Assembly (NCBI GenBank): GCA_963799425.1
Contig: CAWCXA010000019.1
Location: forward strand, 1-64,000
Source of the DNA: CAVWSM01 sp963799425
GTDB taxonomy: Bacteria; Actinomycetota; Actinomycetes; Jiangellales; Jiangellaceae
Direction of reading: 5' to 3'
Length of the DNA stretch: 64,000 bases
Shown piece by piece: positions 7,873 through 16,585 of this stretch. The notes under the pieces were generated by a model that searched no databases, was not told where the DNA came from, and saw only the letters and a list, made by a program, of their open reading frames with translations. Both the position numbers and the translations under genes were made by a program. Every line of letters begins with the position of its first letter. Within the stretch, counting starts at the first letter, position 1.

Positions 7873-10800
7873 TCAGGCCGACTCGGCCTCACGCAGCCGC
7901 TGGCTGATGACCTCGGTGACGCCGTCGCCGCGCATCGAGGTGCCGTACAGCGCATCGGCGATCTCCATGGTGCGCTTCTGGTGCGTGATCACGATCAGCT
8001 GGCTGTTGTCGCGCAGCTCCTCGTAGATCTCCAGCAGTCGGCCGAGGTTGATGTCGTCGAGCGCTGCCTCCACCTCGTCGAGCACGTAGAACGGGCTCGG
8101 CCGTGCCTTGAACAGTGCAACGAGGAAAGCCACCGCCACAAGCGCTCGTTCGCCGCCGGATAGCAAAGAGAGCCGCTTGACCTTCTTGCCGGGTGGGCGT
8201 GCCTCGACGTCGACGCCGCTGACGAGCATGTCGGAGGGGTCGGTGAGGATCAGCCGGCCCTCGCCGCCGGGAAACAGCCGCGCGAACACACCGGCGAACT
8301 CCCGCTCGACGTCGTTGAACGCGGCCGTGAACACCTCCTCGACGCGTTCGTCGACCTCGCGCACGATCGCCAACAGGTCGCGGCGCGTCTTGCGCAGGTC
8401 CTCGAGCTGCTCGGTCAAGAACTGGTGACGTTCCTCGAGCGCGGCGAACTCCTCGAGCGCCAGCGGGTTGATCTTGCCAAGGAGGGCCAGAGCACGATCC
8501 GCCGCTCGAGCCCGCTTCTCCTGCGCCGCACGCACGTACGGCTTCGGCTCTTCGTCGCTCGGCTCCTCCCCCGGCGCGGGAAGTGATGGGGGTACGAGAA
8601 CGTGCGGGCCGTACTCGTCGAGAAGCACCTCGGTGTCGACGCCGAACTCCTCCATAGCTCGGCCGGATAGCTGCTCGATGCGCATGCGCTGCTCGGCCCG
8701 GGCGATCTCGTCACGATGCACGGTCGACGTGAGCTCGTCGAGATCGGCGCCGAGTCCGCGCAGGCGCGTGCGCAGCTCCGTCAGCTCGGCCTCGGCCTCG
8801 ACCCGCGCGGTCTCTGCCTCCTGCCGCTGCTCGGCGGCACCGGCCAGCGAGCCTTCGAGCCGGGCGAGCACGACATCGACGGCGCGCAGCACCGACGCCG
8901 CCGTCGCCTTCTCGCGCGTGCGTCGCTCCTGGCGGGCGACGAATGCGGCCTGTGCGGCGCGCTCCTGCCGGGCAGCCCGCTCCAGACCTTCAGCACGTCC
9001 GGACAGCGCGCGAGCTCGCTCCTCCAGCGTGCGCAACGTCAGCCGCGACTCGGTCTCAGCCTGCCGTGCTTGGCTCGCCGACGCGTGCAGCCGGTCGCGC
9101 GCGTCTGTCGGTGGCTCGGCGTCGCTGTCGCCGGCCTGCTCGGCTGCGGTCAGGCGTTGCTCGAGCTCGGTCAGGCCGGACGTCGCGTGTCCGGAGGCTT
9201 CCTGCGCCTTGGTCATCGCGGCGGTCAACCGGTCGGCCTCGCCGGTGGCGCTGCGCGCAGCCTGGCCGAGCTGGCCAAGCTGCTCGGCGATCGCGGCAAG
9301 CGCCGCGTCCGACTCGTTGAGCTTCGCCAGTGCCACCGAAACGTGCTCGGCAGCTGCCTGCCGGGCAGTGCCGAGCTCGTCGATGCGCGCGCGCAGCTGG
9401 ACCGCGCGGCGCTCGACCGACACGAGCCGATCACGCGCCTCGTCAACCGCGGCCTGCACTTCGAGCAGGCTGGGCGTCGACGACGAGCCGCCTTGGACGA
9501 GGTCGCGACCGACCACGTCGCCCGCACGCGTGACGGCGGTGACGTCCGGCAGGGCCTTGACGAGTGCCCGAGCGGCCGGCAGATCTTCGACGACCGCGAC
9601 GTGCTGGAGCAGTCGGGTCAGAGCCGGGCGAAGCCCACCTGGCGCGGTCACCAGGTCGAGGGCATAGCGCGACCCCTCCGGCAGCTCGGGCCAGGGCTCG
9701 ACCTCGTCGTCGTAGGCGCCGCCCGAGACGAGCAGGCTGGCGCGCCCGAGGTCCTCGCCCTTCAGCAGATCAACCGCGCCAAACGCGTGGTCGAGCCCGC
9801 CGACGGCGACAGCGTCGGCAGCCGGGCCGAGCGCCGCCGCAACGGCACCCTCCCAGCCCGGCTCGACGGCAAGGAGCGCCGCGACGGAACCCAGGAGTCC
9901 AGACAGCTGGTCGCCCGCTGCGAGCAGGCTGCCCGAACCGTCCTTGCGGGCAAGTCCGAGATCGAGGGCCTCGAGGCGCGCGCCCAGTGCGGAGCGCTCC
10001 CGCTCGGCCTCGCGCTCCTCGTCGACGGCGCCCGCAAGCTCCTGCTCGATGTCGGCAAGAGCGCGCTGTGCCGACTCGTACGCGGCGTCAAGCCCCGCCT
10101 CGCCCGCGGACAGGCCGGCAATGGTGGTCTCCAGGGCGGCGAACTCGCGCTGCGCCTGCTCGGCGCCGAGCTGCGCCTCGGCTCGGGCGGCGGTCAGGCG
10201 GCCGATCTCGGCATCGGCGGAGGCGGCGCGGCTGCGCACGGTGGCGACCTGGCCCGACAGCCTCGCCAACCCCTCGCGGTGGTCGGCGGCGGCGCGGACG
10301 AGCATCGCGAGACGTTTGTCCTCGGCTTGCGCGGCCGACTCCACTTCGCCGCGCGCGGCCACCGCAGCAGCGAGGGCATCGCGGGCGGCCGTCACCTGCT
10401 CGCCAAGCTCGGCCTCCTGCGCGCGGACGCGGCACGCCTCCGCCTCGATCTCGTCCGGGTCACGAGCGGCGCGCTGGTCCTCGAGCTCGGCGGCCAGGTG
10501 ACGTGCGCGCTCGGCCGCGAGACTGCCAGTGCCGCGCAGCCGCTCACGCAGGCTCGACAGGCGGTACCACGTCTCCTGCGCCCGGGCCAAGCGCGGAGCG
10601 AGGTCGTGGATGGCTTCTTCGAGCCGGGCTTCGCGCTCGCGAGCTGTGCTCAGCGCCAACTCGACCTGCGCCCGCCGCTCCCGCAGAGCCGTCTCGTCGG
10701 CGACCTCCTGCTCAAATGTCGCGGTCAGCTGGATGAGATCGTCGGCCAGCAGACGCAGCCGCGAGTCGCGCAGGTCGGCCTGGATAACGGCGGCGCGTTT

Positions 10801-11436
10801 GGCAACCTCGGCTTGCCTGCCGAGCGGCTTGAGCTGTCGTCGCAGCTCGGCCGTGAGGTCCTGGATGCGCGTGAGGTTGGCCTCCATCGCCTCGAGCTTG
10901 CGGAGCGCCTTCTCCTTGCGCTTGCGGTGTTTGAGGACTCCTGCGGCCTCCTCGATGAACCCCCGCCGCTCCTCAGGGCCGGCTGAGAGCACAGAGTCGA
11001 GCTGGCCCTGCCCGACCACGACGTGCATCTCGCGGCCGATGCCGGAGTCGGACAGCAGCTCCTGGATGTCGAGCAGTCGACACGCTTGGCCGTTGATCGC
11101 GTATTCCGACCCGCCGTTGCGGAACAGCGTGCGGGAGATCGTCACCTCGGTGTAGTCGATCGGGAGAGCGCCGTCGGAGTTGTCGACGGTCAGCACGACC
11201 TCGGCACGGCCCAGCGGCGGCCGGCCGGCGGTGCCGGCGAAGATGACGTCCTCCATCTTGCCGCCGCGCAGACTCTTGGCGCCCTGCTCGCCCATGACCC
11301 ACGCGAGCGCATCGACGACATTGGACTTCCCGGACCCGTTGGGTCCGACGACGCAGGTGATCCCGGGCTCGAAGCGCAGCGTCGTCGACGAGGCGAAGGA
11401 CTTGAACCCCCGCAGCGTGATGCTCTTCAGATACAA
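7873..11436 (-). CDS. smc: Chromosome segregation protein SMC
   Basis: Structural-maintenance-of-chromosomes ATPase of 1187 residues, full length for bacterial SMC. It compacts and segregates the chromosome with ScpA and ScpB. The N-terminal Walker A is GPNGSGKSNVVDALAWVMG (about 32-50). Two long Ala/Arg/Glu-rich coiled coils flank a hinge at roughly 510-650. The C-terminal signature LLSGGERALVAVAFLVALF and Walker B YVLDEVEAALDD complete the ATPase head. The neighbourhood (acyP, mutM and rnc upstream) is the conserved actinobacterial one. The very regular codon pattern creates long open frames on the opposite strand, which are not genes. Confidence 0.98.
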   Translation of the reverse strand: MYLKSITLRGFKSFASSTTLRFEPGITCVVGPNGSGKSNVVDALAWVMGEQGAKSLRGGKMEDVIFAGTAGRPPLGRAEVVLTVDNSDGALPIDYTEVTISRTLFRNGGSEYAINGQACRLLDIQELLSDSGIGREMHVVVGQGQLDSVLSAGPEERRGFIEEAAGVLKHRKRKEKALRKLEAMEANLTRIQDLTAELRRQLKPLGRQAEVAKRAAVIQADLRDSRLRLLADDLIQLTATFEQEVADETALRERRAQVELALSTAREREARLEEAIHDLAPRLARAQETWYRLSSLRERLRGTGSLAAERARHLAAELEDQRAARDPDEIEAEACRVRAQEAELGEQVTAARDALAAAVAARGEVESAAQAEDKRLAMLVRAAADHREGLARLSGQVATVRSRAASADAEIGRLTAARAEAQLGAEQAQREFAALETTIAGLSAGEAGLDAAYESAQRALADIEQELAGAVDEEREAERERSALGARLEALDLGLARKDGSGSLLAAGDQLSGLLGSVAALLAVEPGWEGAVAAALGPAADAVAVGGLDHAFGAVDLLKGEDLGRASLLVSGGAYDDEVEPWPELPEGSRYALDLVTAPGGLRPALTRLLQHVAVVEDLPAARALVKALPDVTAVTRAGDVVGRDLVQGGSSSTPSLLEVQAAVDEARDRLVSVERRAVQLRARIDELGTARQAAAEHVSVALAKLNESDAALAAIAEQLGQLGQAARSATGEADRLTAAMTKAQEASGHATSGLTELEQRLTAAEQAGDSDAEPPTDARDRLHASASQARQAETESRLTLRTLEERARALSGRAEGLERAARQERAAQAAFVARQERRTREKATAASVLRAVDVVLARLEGSLAGAAEQRQEAETARVEAEAELTELRTRLRGLGADLDELTSTVHRDEIARAEQRMRIEQLSGRAMEEFGVDTEVLLDEYGPHVLVPPSLPAPGEEPSDEEPKPYVRAAQEKRARAADRALALLGKINPLALEEFAALEERHQFLTEQLEDLRKTRRDLLAIVREVDERVEEVFTAAFNDVEREFAGVFARLFPGGEGRLILTDPSDMLVSGVDVEARPPGKKVKRLSLLSGGERALVAVAFLVALFKARPSPFYVLDEVEAALDDINLGRLLEIYEELRDNSQLIVITHQKRTMEIADALYGTSMRGDGVTEVISQRLREAESA

Positions 11437-11559
11437 GTCGTCGGTCTCTCAGTTGTCTAGCCAGCCTGCGCAGCATGTCACTGGGGAAGCCGTGGCCAGC
11501 CTACCTGCGGACCAAGGAGGGCCCTGGCATCGCCGCGCCCCGGGGCCAGACATGCTGAC

Positions 11560-11577
11560 GGGCCGGATAACCGGCCC
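11560..11577. other. GC-rich hairpin upstream of smc
   Basis: GGGCCGG-ATAA-CCGGCCC is a perfect 7-bp stem with a tetraloop, in the 172-base gap between smc and the small coiled-coil gene. No T-run follows on the minus strand, so it may act as an attenuating or processing hairpin rather than a true terminator. Confidence 0.35.
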
Positions 11578-11608
11578 GCCGGGGATGGAAACGATGTGGG
11601 TTGTGGGG

Positions 11609-11818
11609 TCAGGCCAGCACAGGCTCGGATGACGCAAACTCCGACGGGAGTCGGTCACCTAGGTGGTCGGCGTCGACGATTGCCTCAAGGTGGTCGTGCT
11701 CGGCTTGGAGCCGAAGGACTTCCGCCTCGAGATCATGCACTCGCTGCTGTAGACGCCGGACCTCGTTCATGAGCCTGGGGTCGGGACCACCGACATACCC
11801 AAGGAGCGCCTTCGCCAT
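11609..11818 (-). CDS. Small coiled-coil protein, conserved hypothetical
   Basis: 69-residue protein beginning MAKALLGYVGGPDPRL, followed by a heptad-patterned helix (about 17-47: EVRRLQQRVHDLEAEVLRLQ) that should form a coiled coil. I recall similar small proteins with this N-terminus next to smc in Propionibacteriales-like actinobacteria, but no function is known to me. Sequence and position upstream of smc suggest a DNA- or envelope-associated helper; this is inference. A GAAGGACC purine stretch upstream of ATG can serve as the ribosome-binding site. Confidence 0.75.
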   Translation of the reverse strand: MAKALLGYVGGPDPRLMNEVRRLQQRVHDLEAEVLRLQAEHDHLEAIVDADHLGDRLPSEFASSEPVLA

Positions 11819-11930
11819 CGAGGGTCCTTCCGGGTGTCAGCTCTAAAACTGATCCATTTGGTGGCGCTAGGTTGCGCCAGTCCATCTACTAGGGTCGCAC
11901 CGCATGCGCCGATGGGTCAATGCTCCCGGC

Positions 11931-12206
11931 TCACCCGACTGCGAATCCCGCCTGACCTCGCGCTGGTTCCGAACGTACGTTCACTGTCTCGACCCGGCCG
12001 GGGGCGTCCGGTCCACGCAACCAGGCGACTAGTTCGGCGCACGCGACGGCCGGTCCCTCGGCGATCACCTCGACACTCCCGTCCGGCAGGTTGCGCGCCG
12101 AGCCGGCCAGACCGAGCGCGGCGGCCCGCCTGCGCGTCGCGTACCGGAAGCCGACTCCCTGGACCCAGCCGGATACCAGCGCGACGACCCGCTCGGTGTC
12201 GGCCAC
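11931..12206 (-). CDS. acyP: Acylphosphatase
   Basis: 91-residue enzyme that hydrolyses acyl phosphates. The substrate-binding loop VSGWVQGVGFRYATRRRAA (about 11-29) contains the catalytic Arg, and the conserved Asn is in SARNLPDGSVEVIAEG. The length matches the family. Its place between mutM and smc is the usual actinobacterial arrangement. A dispersed palindromic repeat lies between it and mutM. Confidence 0.95.
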   Translation of the reverse strand: MADTERVVALVSGWVQGVGFRYATRRRAAALGLAGSARNLPDGSVEVIAEGPAVACAELVAWLRGPDAPGRVETVNVRSEPARGQAGFAVG

Positions 12207-12263
12207 TCGCCCTCCTCGTCGACGCTCCCGACGAATACCCTCTGGGTCCAGGACCAGGCCATA

Positions 12264-12326
12264 CCCCGCCCCGACAGGCCTAGAAGCCTGGCCTCACGGG
12301 GGCAAGCATGCTGGACGTGGTCATTC
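12264..12326. repeat. Dispersed palindromic repeat, copy A (right half)
   Basis: This copy shares GACAGGCCT, CGGGGGCAA and CATGCTGGACGTGGTCATTC with copy B at 39149-39240. The outer left flank (GAATGACCACGT) found in copies B and C is missing here, so this looks like a truncated element. It lies between acyP and the end of mutM. Confidence 0.7.
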
Positions 12327-12335
12327 GCGCAACCG

Positions 12336-13190
12336 TCACCAGTGCGGGTGGCGCGGGCGGGGCTGGCAGTGCGGGCACGTGTATGAGGACCTGTTCATGA
12401 ACGAGTCGCGCCGGATGCGGGTGCCGCACCGCGAGCAGGGCTCGCCTTCCCGGCCGTACACCTCAAGCGACCGGTCGAAGTAGCCGCTGTCGCCGTTGAC
12501 GTTGACGTAGAGGCTGTCGAACGACGTGCCACCGGCGGCCAGCGCACCGCCCATGACGTCGCGTACGCCCTTGACGACGCGCGCCACCTCGGCGCGGGTC
12601 AGCGTCTCGGTGGCCCGCGCGTAGTGCAACCGCGCCCGCCACAGCGCCTCGTCGGCGTAGATGTTGCCGACGCCGGAGATGAGCGACTGGTCGAGGAGTG
12701 CGCGCTTGAGACCCGTACGCCGGCGGCGCAGTGCCCGCCAGAACCCCTCGACGTCGAAGTCGGCCTCCAGCGGGTCGTGGGCGATGTGCGCGATCTCGGA
12801 AGGCAGCTTGGCGCCGCCGCGCGAGATCGAGAGGCCACCGAAAGTGCGCTGATCGACGAACCGCAGCTCAGGGTCGCCGTCGGCGAACCGAATCCGCACG
12901 CGCAGGTGGGGCTCGTCAGGAGCATCGGAATTCTGCACCAGCAGCTGCCCGCTCATGCCGAGGTGACCCAGTAGGGCGTCACCGGAGTCGAGCGGCAGCC
13001 AGAGGTACTTGCCGCGCCGGCGGACGTCGACGATCTCCCGTCCGACCAACAGATCGGCGAAGTCGGAGGCGCCGGCGACGTGCCGCCGTACGGCACGCGG
13101 ATGGTGCACCTCCACCGCGACGATCCGGCGTCCGCGCACCCACGCGTGGAGACCGCGCCGGACCACCTCGACCTCTGGCAGCTCCGGCAC
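12336..13190 (-). CDS. mutM: Formamidopyrimidine-DNA glycosylase (Fpg/MutM)
   Basis: Base-excision repair glycosylase/AP lyase that removes 8-oxoguanine and formamidopyrimidines; 284 residues. The N-terminus after the initiator is PELPEVEVVRRGL, which supplies the catalytic Pro and Glu, so the GTG at 13190 is the correct start. The helix-two-turn-helix region (LISGVGNIYADEALWRARLH) and the C-terminal zinc finger (CSRCG ... CPHC) are present. The start lies two bases after the rnc stop, suggesting co-transcription with rnc and rpmF. Confidence 0.97.
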   Translation of the reverse strand: MPELPEVEVVRRGLHAWVRGRRIVAVEVHHPRAVRRHVAGASDFADLLVGREIVDVRRRGKYLWLPLDSGDALLGHLGMSGQLLVQNSDAPDEPHLRVRIRFADGDPELRFVDQRTFGGLSISRGGAKLPSEIAHIAHDPLEADFDVEGFWRALRRRRTGLKRALLDQSLISGVGNIYADEALWRARLHYARATETLTRAEVARVVKGVRDVMGGALAAGGTSFDSLYVNVNGDSGYFDRSLEVYGREGEPCSRCGTRIRRDSFMNRSSYTCPHCQPRPRHPHW

Positions 13191-13192
13191 AG

Positions 13193-13915
13193 CTAGGCCC
13201 CCGTGTGGCCGTCGTCCCCCACGAGCGGTTCGATCGCGGCGAACGATGCGGACGCCGCCTGCTGCTCGGCTTCCTTCTTGCTGTTCCCCGTGCCGCTGCC
13301 GTAGGCGACGCCGCCGACCGTCACCGTCGCGGTGAAGACCTTGGCGTGGTCGGGGCCTTCCTCGATGACGTGGTACTCCGGGACGCCCAAAGACCGCGCG
13401 GCGGTGAGCTCCTGGAGGCTGGTCTTCCAATCGAGGCCGGCGCCGAGCTGGGCCGCGGCATCGATGAGCCCGTCGAACATGCGATGCACCAGGTCGGTGG
13501 CGATCGCGAAGCCGTGCTCGCGGTAGACGGCGCCAAGCACCGCTTCGACGGTGTCGGCGAGTATCGAGGACTTGTCTCGGCCGCCGGTGGTCTCCTCGCC
13601 TCGACCGAGGCGGATGAACTCGCCCAGCCCAAGACCACGGGCGACGCCGGCGAGCGCGCGCATGTTGACGACGGCGGCCCGCAGCTTGGCGAGCTGACCC
13701 TCGGCGACATCGGGATATCGCGTGAAGAGGGTGTCGGTGATCACGAGGCCCAGCACGGAGTCACCGAGGAACTCCAGCCGCTCGTTTGTCGGCAGACCAC
13801 CGTGTTCGTACGCGTACGACCGGTGGGTCAGCGCCCGTTCGAGCAACTCGGGATCCACGGCGAGCCCGAGCCGGGCCTCGAGCGTCGAGAGCGACGTCGA
13901 GGACCCGGCTGGCAC
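13193..13915 (-). CDS. rnc: Ribonuclease III
   Basis: Double-strand-specific endoribonuclease for rRNA and mRNA processing; about 240 residues. The nuclease signature NERLEFLGDSVLGLVI is near residue 45, the second acidic site is in DTVEAVLGAVY, and a C-terminal dsRNA-binding domain ends with GNSKKEAEQQAA. I chose the GTG at 13915 (VPAGSSTSLSTLEARLGL), because the longer frame would overlap rpmF by 77 bases and adds a low-complexity Ser/Thr tail. The usual rpmF-rnc-mutM order is kept. Confidence 0.93.
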   Translation of the reverse strand: MPAGSSTSLSTLEARLGLAVDPELLERALTHRSYAYEHGGLPTNERLEFLGDSVLGLVITDTLFTRYPDVAEGQLAKLRAAVVNMRALAGVARGLGLGEFIRLGRGEETTGGRDKSSILADTVEAVLGAVYREHGFAIATDLVHRMFDGLIDAAAQLGAGLDWKTSLQELTAARSLGVPEYHVIEEGPDHAKVFTATVTVGGVAYGSGTGNSKKEAEQQAASASFAAIEPLVGDDGHTGA

Positions 13916-13928
13916 GTCCGGTCCCGGG

Positions 13929-14132
13929 TCAGACGTCGCCGACGTGACGGCCGTCGTACTCGAGGTAGAGCGGAGTGCCCTGCGAGTCCTCGACGACGGC
14001 TGCACGGTGCGACACGACCCAGGTAACTCGGCCGTTCTGGATGCGCTTCTGCACCTGGGGCAGCTTGGCCTTCCACTGCGAACGGCGGTGGCGCGTGTTG
14101 CTGCGCGACATCTTCCGCTTGGGAACCGCCAC
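13929..14132 (-). CDS. rpmF: 50S ribosomal protein L32 (zinc-free form)
   Basis: 67-residue L32 beginning MAVPKRKMSRSNTRHRRSQWKAK, the diagnostic family start. The zinc-ribbon cysteines of the C+ form are absent: there is no Cys in the protein. It is therefore the C-minus, zinc-independent type. It sits two bases after the DUF177 gene, as in most bacteria, and 13 bases before the proposed rnc start. Confidence 0.96.
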   Translation of the reverse strand: MAVPKRKMSRSNTRHRRSQWKAKLPQVQKRIQNGRVTWVVSHRAAVVEDSQGTPLYLEYDGRHVGDV

Positions 14133-14134
14133 GA

Positions 14135-14707
14135 CTAGCTCTCCTCGCTCTGGCCGGTCTGCCCGGCACCAACTTGTTTGTCATTGCTGTTGGCCAGCCC
14201 GGCAAGGGCCGCCCAACGGGGGTCGCCGACCTGGTGGCTGTGGTCGGGATCGTCCGCGAGCCGGGCCCCACACTCGGAGCACAAACCCGGGCAGTCGTCC
14301 CGGCACAGCGGAGCCTGCGGCAGTGCAAGCACCACCGCGTCCCGCAGCGCTGGCTCGAGATCGATCAGCTCGCCCTCGACCCGGCGCTCCTCCTCGTCGG
14401 CGTCGTCCCCGTCGAATACGTACATCTCCTGGATATCCGCCTCGACTTCTCCGTCGATCGGGTCCAGGCAACGCGCGCACTCGCCGGCGAGCGGCGCCCG
14501 TGCCGTCCCCGACACGAGCACGCCTTCCATCACCGACTCGAGCCGGAGATCCAGCTCGATGTCAGCGCCTTCAGGCACGCCGACCACCTCGATGCCGAAG
14601 TCGGCTGGCGCCGGCACGGTGAGCCGGACCCTGCGCATCGTCCCCGGACGACGCTCCAGCTCATGGGTGTCGAGCACGAGCGGCGCGTGCGGGTTGAGCT
14701 TGCTCAG
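14135..14707 (-). CDS. DUF177 (YceD) family protein
   Basis: YceD-type protein, found upstream of rpmF in most bacteria and linked to 23S rRNA or ribosome assembly in related systems. Supporting segments are PLVLDTHELERRPGTMR, LESVMEGVLVSGTARAPLAGECARCL and a C-terminal four-cysteine cluster (CRDDC, CSEC) that could bind metal. No ATG, GTG or TTG lies in frame near the expected N-terminus. CTG at 14707, preceded by GCAGGA, restores the family start (LSKLNPHAPLVLDT); GTG at 14677 would begin within the conserved block. About 190 residues with the CTG start. Ends two bases before rpmF. Confidence 0.88.
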   Translation of the reverse strand: MSKLNPHAPLVLDTHELERRPGTMRRVRLTVPAPADFGIEVVGVPEGADIELDLRLESVMEGVLVSGTARAPLAGECARCLDPIDGEVEADIQEMYVFDGDDADEEERRVEGELIDLEPALRDAVVLALPQAPLCRDDCPGLCSECGARLADDPDHSHQVGDPRWAALAGLANSNDKQVGAGQTGQSEES

Positions 14708-14807
14708 GGTTCCTGCTTTCGCATGACGCGGGCATGACGACCTCGACCTCGCACGGAGGCCGACGCTACAGGGTAGCCGACGGCTGCGCGGGCACCCAAA
14801 CCCGTGG

Positions 14808-15449
14808 TCAGGCCGACTGGGGTGTCCAGCCTGTGGTGTCGGAGGCCCGGGGCGAGGACGACCGCATGGGTGGCAGCTCGATGCGGCCGGCCGGGTCCCT
14901 GTCGTCGGGCGCTGACGACGCGGGGTCGTCCGACGCCGGTCCGGACGACGTCGCCTCCGCGGGAATGCTGCCTCCCTCGAGGTCGGCATTGAGATCGGGC
15001 AGGTACTCGGCGTTGGCGAGGTGCTCGCGCCCACCACGTACGGCCTCGAGCAGGCGCGCGAGCACGACCTCGAAGTTGGCCATGCGAGCATCGGCGAAGT
15101 CGTTCGCCTCCCGCTTGGTCACCTCGGCCTCCGCCATGGCCGTCGCCCGGACACGCACCGCCTCAGCATCCGCGGCCGCGACGACTGCCTGGGCCTTGAC
15201 GAGCTCGCCCTGCCGGATGCGGCCCTCCTCGACGATGACCTCGGCTTCCTCGCGGGCCTCGGCAAGCACCTTGTCACGGTCCGCCAGCACCTGGTCTGCC
15301 GACGAAAGGGTGTCCGGCAGCTGCTGCTGCAGCTCGGTCAGCATGGCCAGCAGCTCAGGACGGTTGACCACCGCCGACGACGACATCGGCACGGAGCGTG
15401 CCGCCTCAACGAAGGCGATGACCTCGGCGATCTTGTCGTGGACGTCCAT
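14808..15449 (-). CDS. Coiled-coil protein, DivIVA/ATP-synthase-b-like
   Basis: 213-residue helical protein. After MDVHDKIAEVIAFVEAARSVPMSSSAVVNRPELL comes a long coiled coil (about 40-150: VLAEAREEAEVIVEEGRIRQGELVKAQAVV and following) and an acidic, Pro/Ser-rich tail. Similar genes between coaD and DUF177-rpmF in actinobacteria are often annotated as ATP-synthase-b-like or DivIVA-like because of low-complexity helices; the true role is not established. The ATG at 15449 matches the conserved N-terminus; a longer frame upstream is unlikely. Confidence 0.8.
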   Translation of the reverse strand: MDVHDKIAEVIAFVEAARSVPMSSSAVVNRPELLAMLTELQQQLPDTLSSADQVLADRDKVLAEAREEAEVIVEEGRIRQGELVKAQAVVAAADAEAVRVRATAMAEAEVTKREANDFADARMANFEVVLARLLEAVRGGREHLANAEYLPDLNADLEGGSIPAEATSSGPASDDPASSAPDDRDPAGRIELPPMRSSSPRASDTTGWTPQSA

Positions 15450-15507
15450 CGCGCCCCTTCTCGCGTGCGCCGGGCTGGTGCCCAGCGTCCCCCGTACGCT
15501 CGAAATC

Positions 15508-15987
15508 CTACGTACCCGCCATGCGGTCACGCAGCCGATCAAGGACCAGAGGTGGGACAAGACCGGACACATCGCCCCCATAACGGGCGACCTCTTTGAT
15601 GATGCTCGAGGAAAGATAGGAGTAGTCCGGGTTGGTCGCGACGAAGAACGTGTCGATCTGGCTCAGCCGATGGTTCATCTGCGCCATCTGCAACTCGTAG
15701 TCGAAGTCGGTCACCGCCCGTAGTCCTTTGACGATGACGGGGATCTGCTCGGCTCGGCAGAAGTCGACGAGCAAACCCTCGAACGATGCGACGCGCACAC
15801 CGGACAGACCCTTGGTGACCGTCTCGAGCATCTCCAGCCGCTCGTCGACGCTGAACAGCTCGTGCTTGTTGCGGTTGACGAGCACCGCGACGACGACCTC
15901 GTCGAAAAGGTGCGCGGCCCGCTCGATCACGTCGAGGTGTCCGTTGGTGACCGGGTCAAAAGAACCTGGACATACACAGCGGCGCAC
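15508..15987 (-). CDS. coaD: Pantetheine-phosphate adenylyltransferase
   Basis: Fourth step of coenzyme A synthesis: 4'-phosphopantetheine plus ATP gives dephospho-CoA. About 159 residues. The nucleotidyltransferase motif PGSFDPVTNGHLDVIERAA starts near residue 7, followed by VKGLRAVTDFDYELQMAQMN and the C-terminal YSYLSSSIIKEVARYGGDVSGLVP, all typical. The GTG at 15987 has a strong AGGAGG site five bases upstream, so it is preferred to the upstream ATG at 16017, which would overlap rsmD. Confidence 0.95.
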   Translation of the reverse strand: MRRCVCPGSFDPVTNGHLDVIERAAHLFDEVVVAVLVNRNKHELFSVDERLEMLETVTKGLSGVRVASFEGLLVDFCRAEQIPVIVKGLRAVTDFDYELQMAQMNHRLSQIDTFFVATNPDYSYLSSSIIKEVARYGGDVSGLVPPLVLDRLRDRMAGT

Positions 15988-16006
15988 GCAGCCTCCTTCG
16001 GCTCCT

Positions 16007-16585
16007 TCACGCACCATCGCGATCGGTCGCCGGGCGACCGTACCAAAGCGTCGCCTCGCCGTAACGGCGCACCCGGTCTGCCGTGTAGCCGGGTGGCCAG
16101 GAGAGCTCAGGTCCGCGGGTCGCGCGCTCGACTGCGACCAGCGCGTGCGGCGCGAGCCATTGCCGGTCGCGCAGGGTCTCCAGCAGCTGCTGAACCTCGT
16201 CTTCGGGCAGCGCGTACGGCGGGTCGATGAAGGCCAGGTCGTACGGCTGAGCCGGCGGATCAGCGACCACCGACGCGACGGCCTGCGTGCGAAGCTCGGC
16301 CCCGGGCCGGGCGACGGTCTCGATGTTGGCCTTGATCACCCGTACGGCCTTCAGGTCGTTCTCCACGAGCAGCACATGTGCAGCGCCCCGCGACAGTGCC
16401 TCGAGCCCAACGGCGCCGGAGCCGGCGTAGAGGTCGACGACGCGGGTCCCGGCGAGCGGCCCGAGCACCGACTCGACGGTAGAGAACAGCGCCTCACGCG
16501 CCCGGTCGGACGTGGGACGCGTCGACTGCCCGAGCGGCACCGAGAGGCGGCGGCCGCGGGCCGTGCCGGCGACGATGCGGGTCAT
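16007..16585 (-). CDS. rsmD: 16S rRNA (guanine966-N2)-methyltransferase RsmD
   Basis: SAM-dependent methyltransferase for m2G966 of 16S rRNA; 192 residues. It shows RIVAGTARGRRLSVP at the N-terminus, the SAM-binding loop VVDLYAGSGAVGLEALSRGA (about 49-68) and the catalytic motif FIDPPYALPEDE. Its start codon overlaps the recG stop by four bases (ATGA), and it is followed by coaD, the standard recG-rsmD-coaD order of actinobacteria. Confidence 0.96.
   Translation of the reverse strand: MTRIVAGTARGRRLSVPLGQSTRPTSDRAREALFSTVESVLGPLAGTRVVDLYAGSGAVGLEALSRGAAHVLLVENDLKAVRVIKANIETVARPGAELRTQAVASVVADPPAQPYDLAFIDPPYALPEDEVQQLLETLRDRQWLAPHALVAVERATRGPELSWPPGYTADRVRRYGEATLWYGRPATDRDGA

Noticed and set aside
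8716..10986. Long plus-strand open frame (about 756 codons) across smc
   Set aside because: Antisense shadow of the coiled-coil codons of smc; no homology, Arg/Leu/Gly-rich low complexity.
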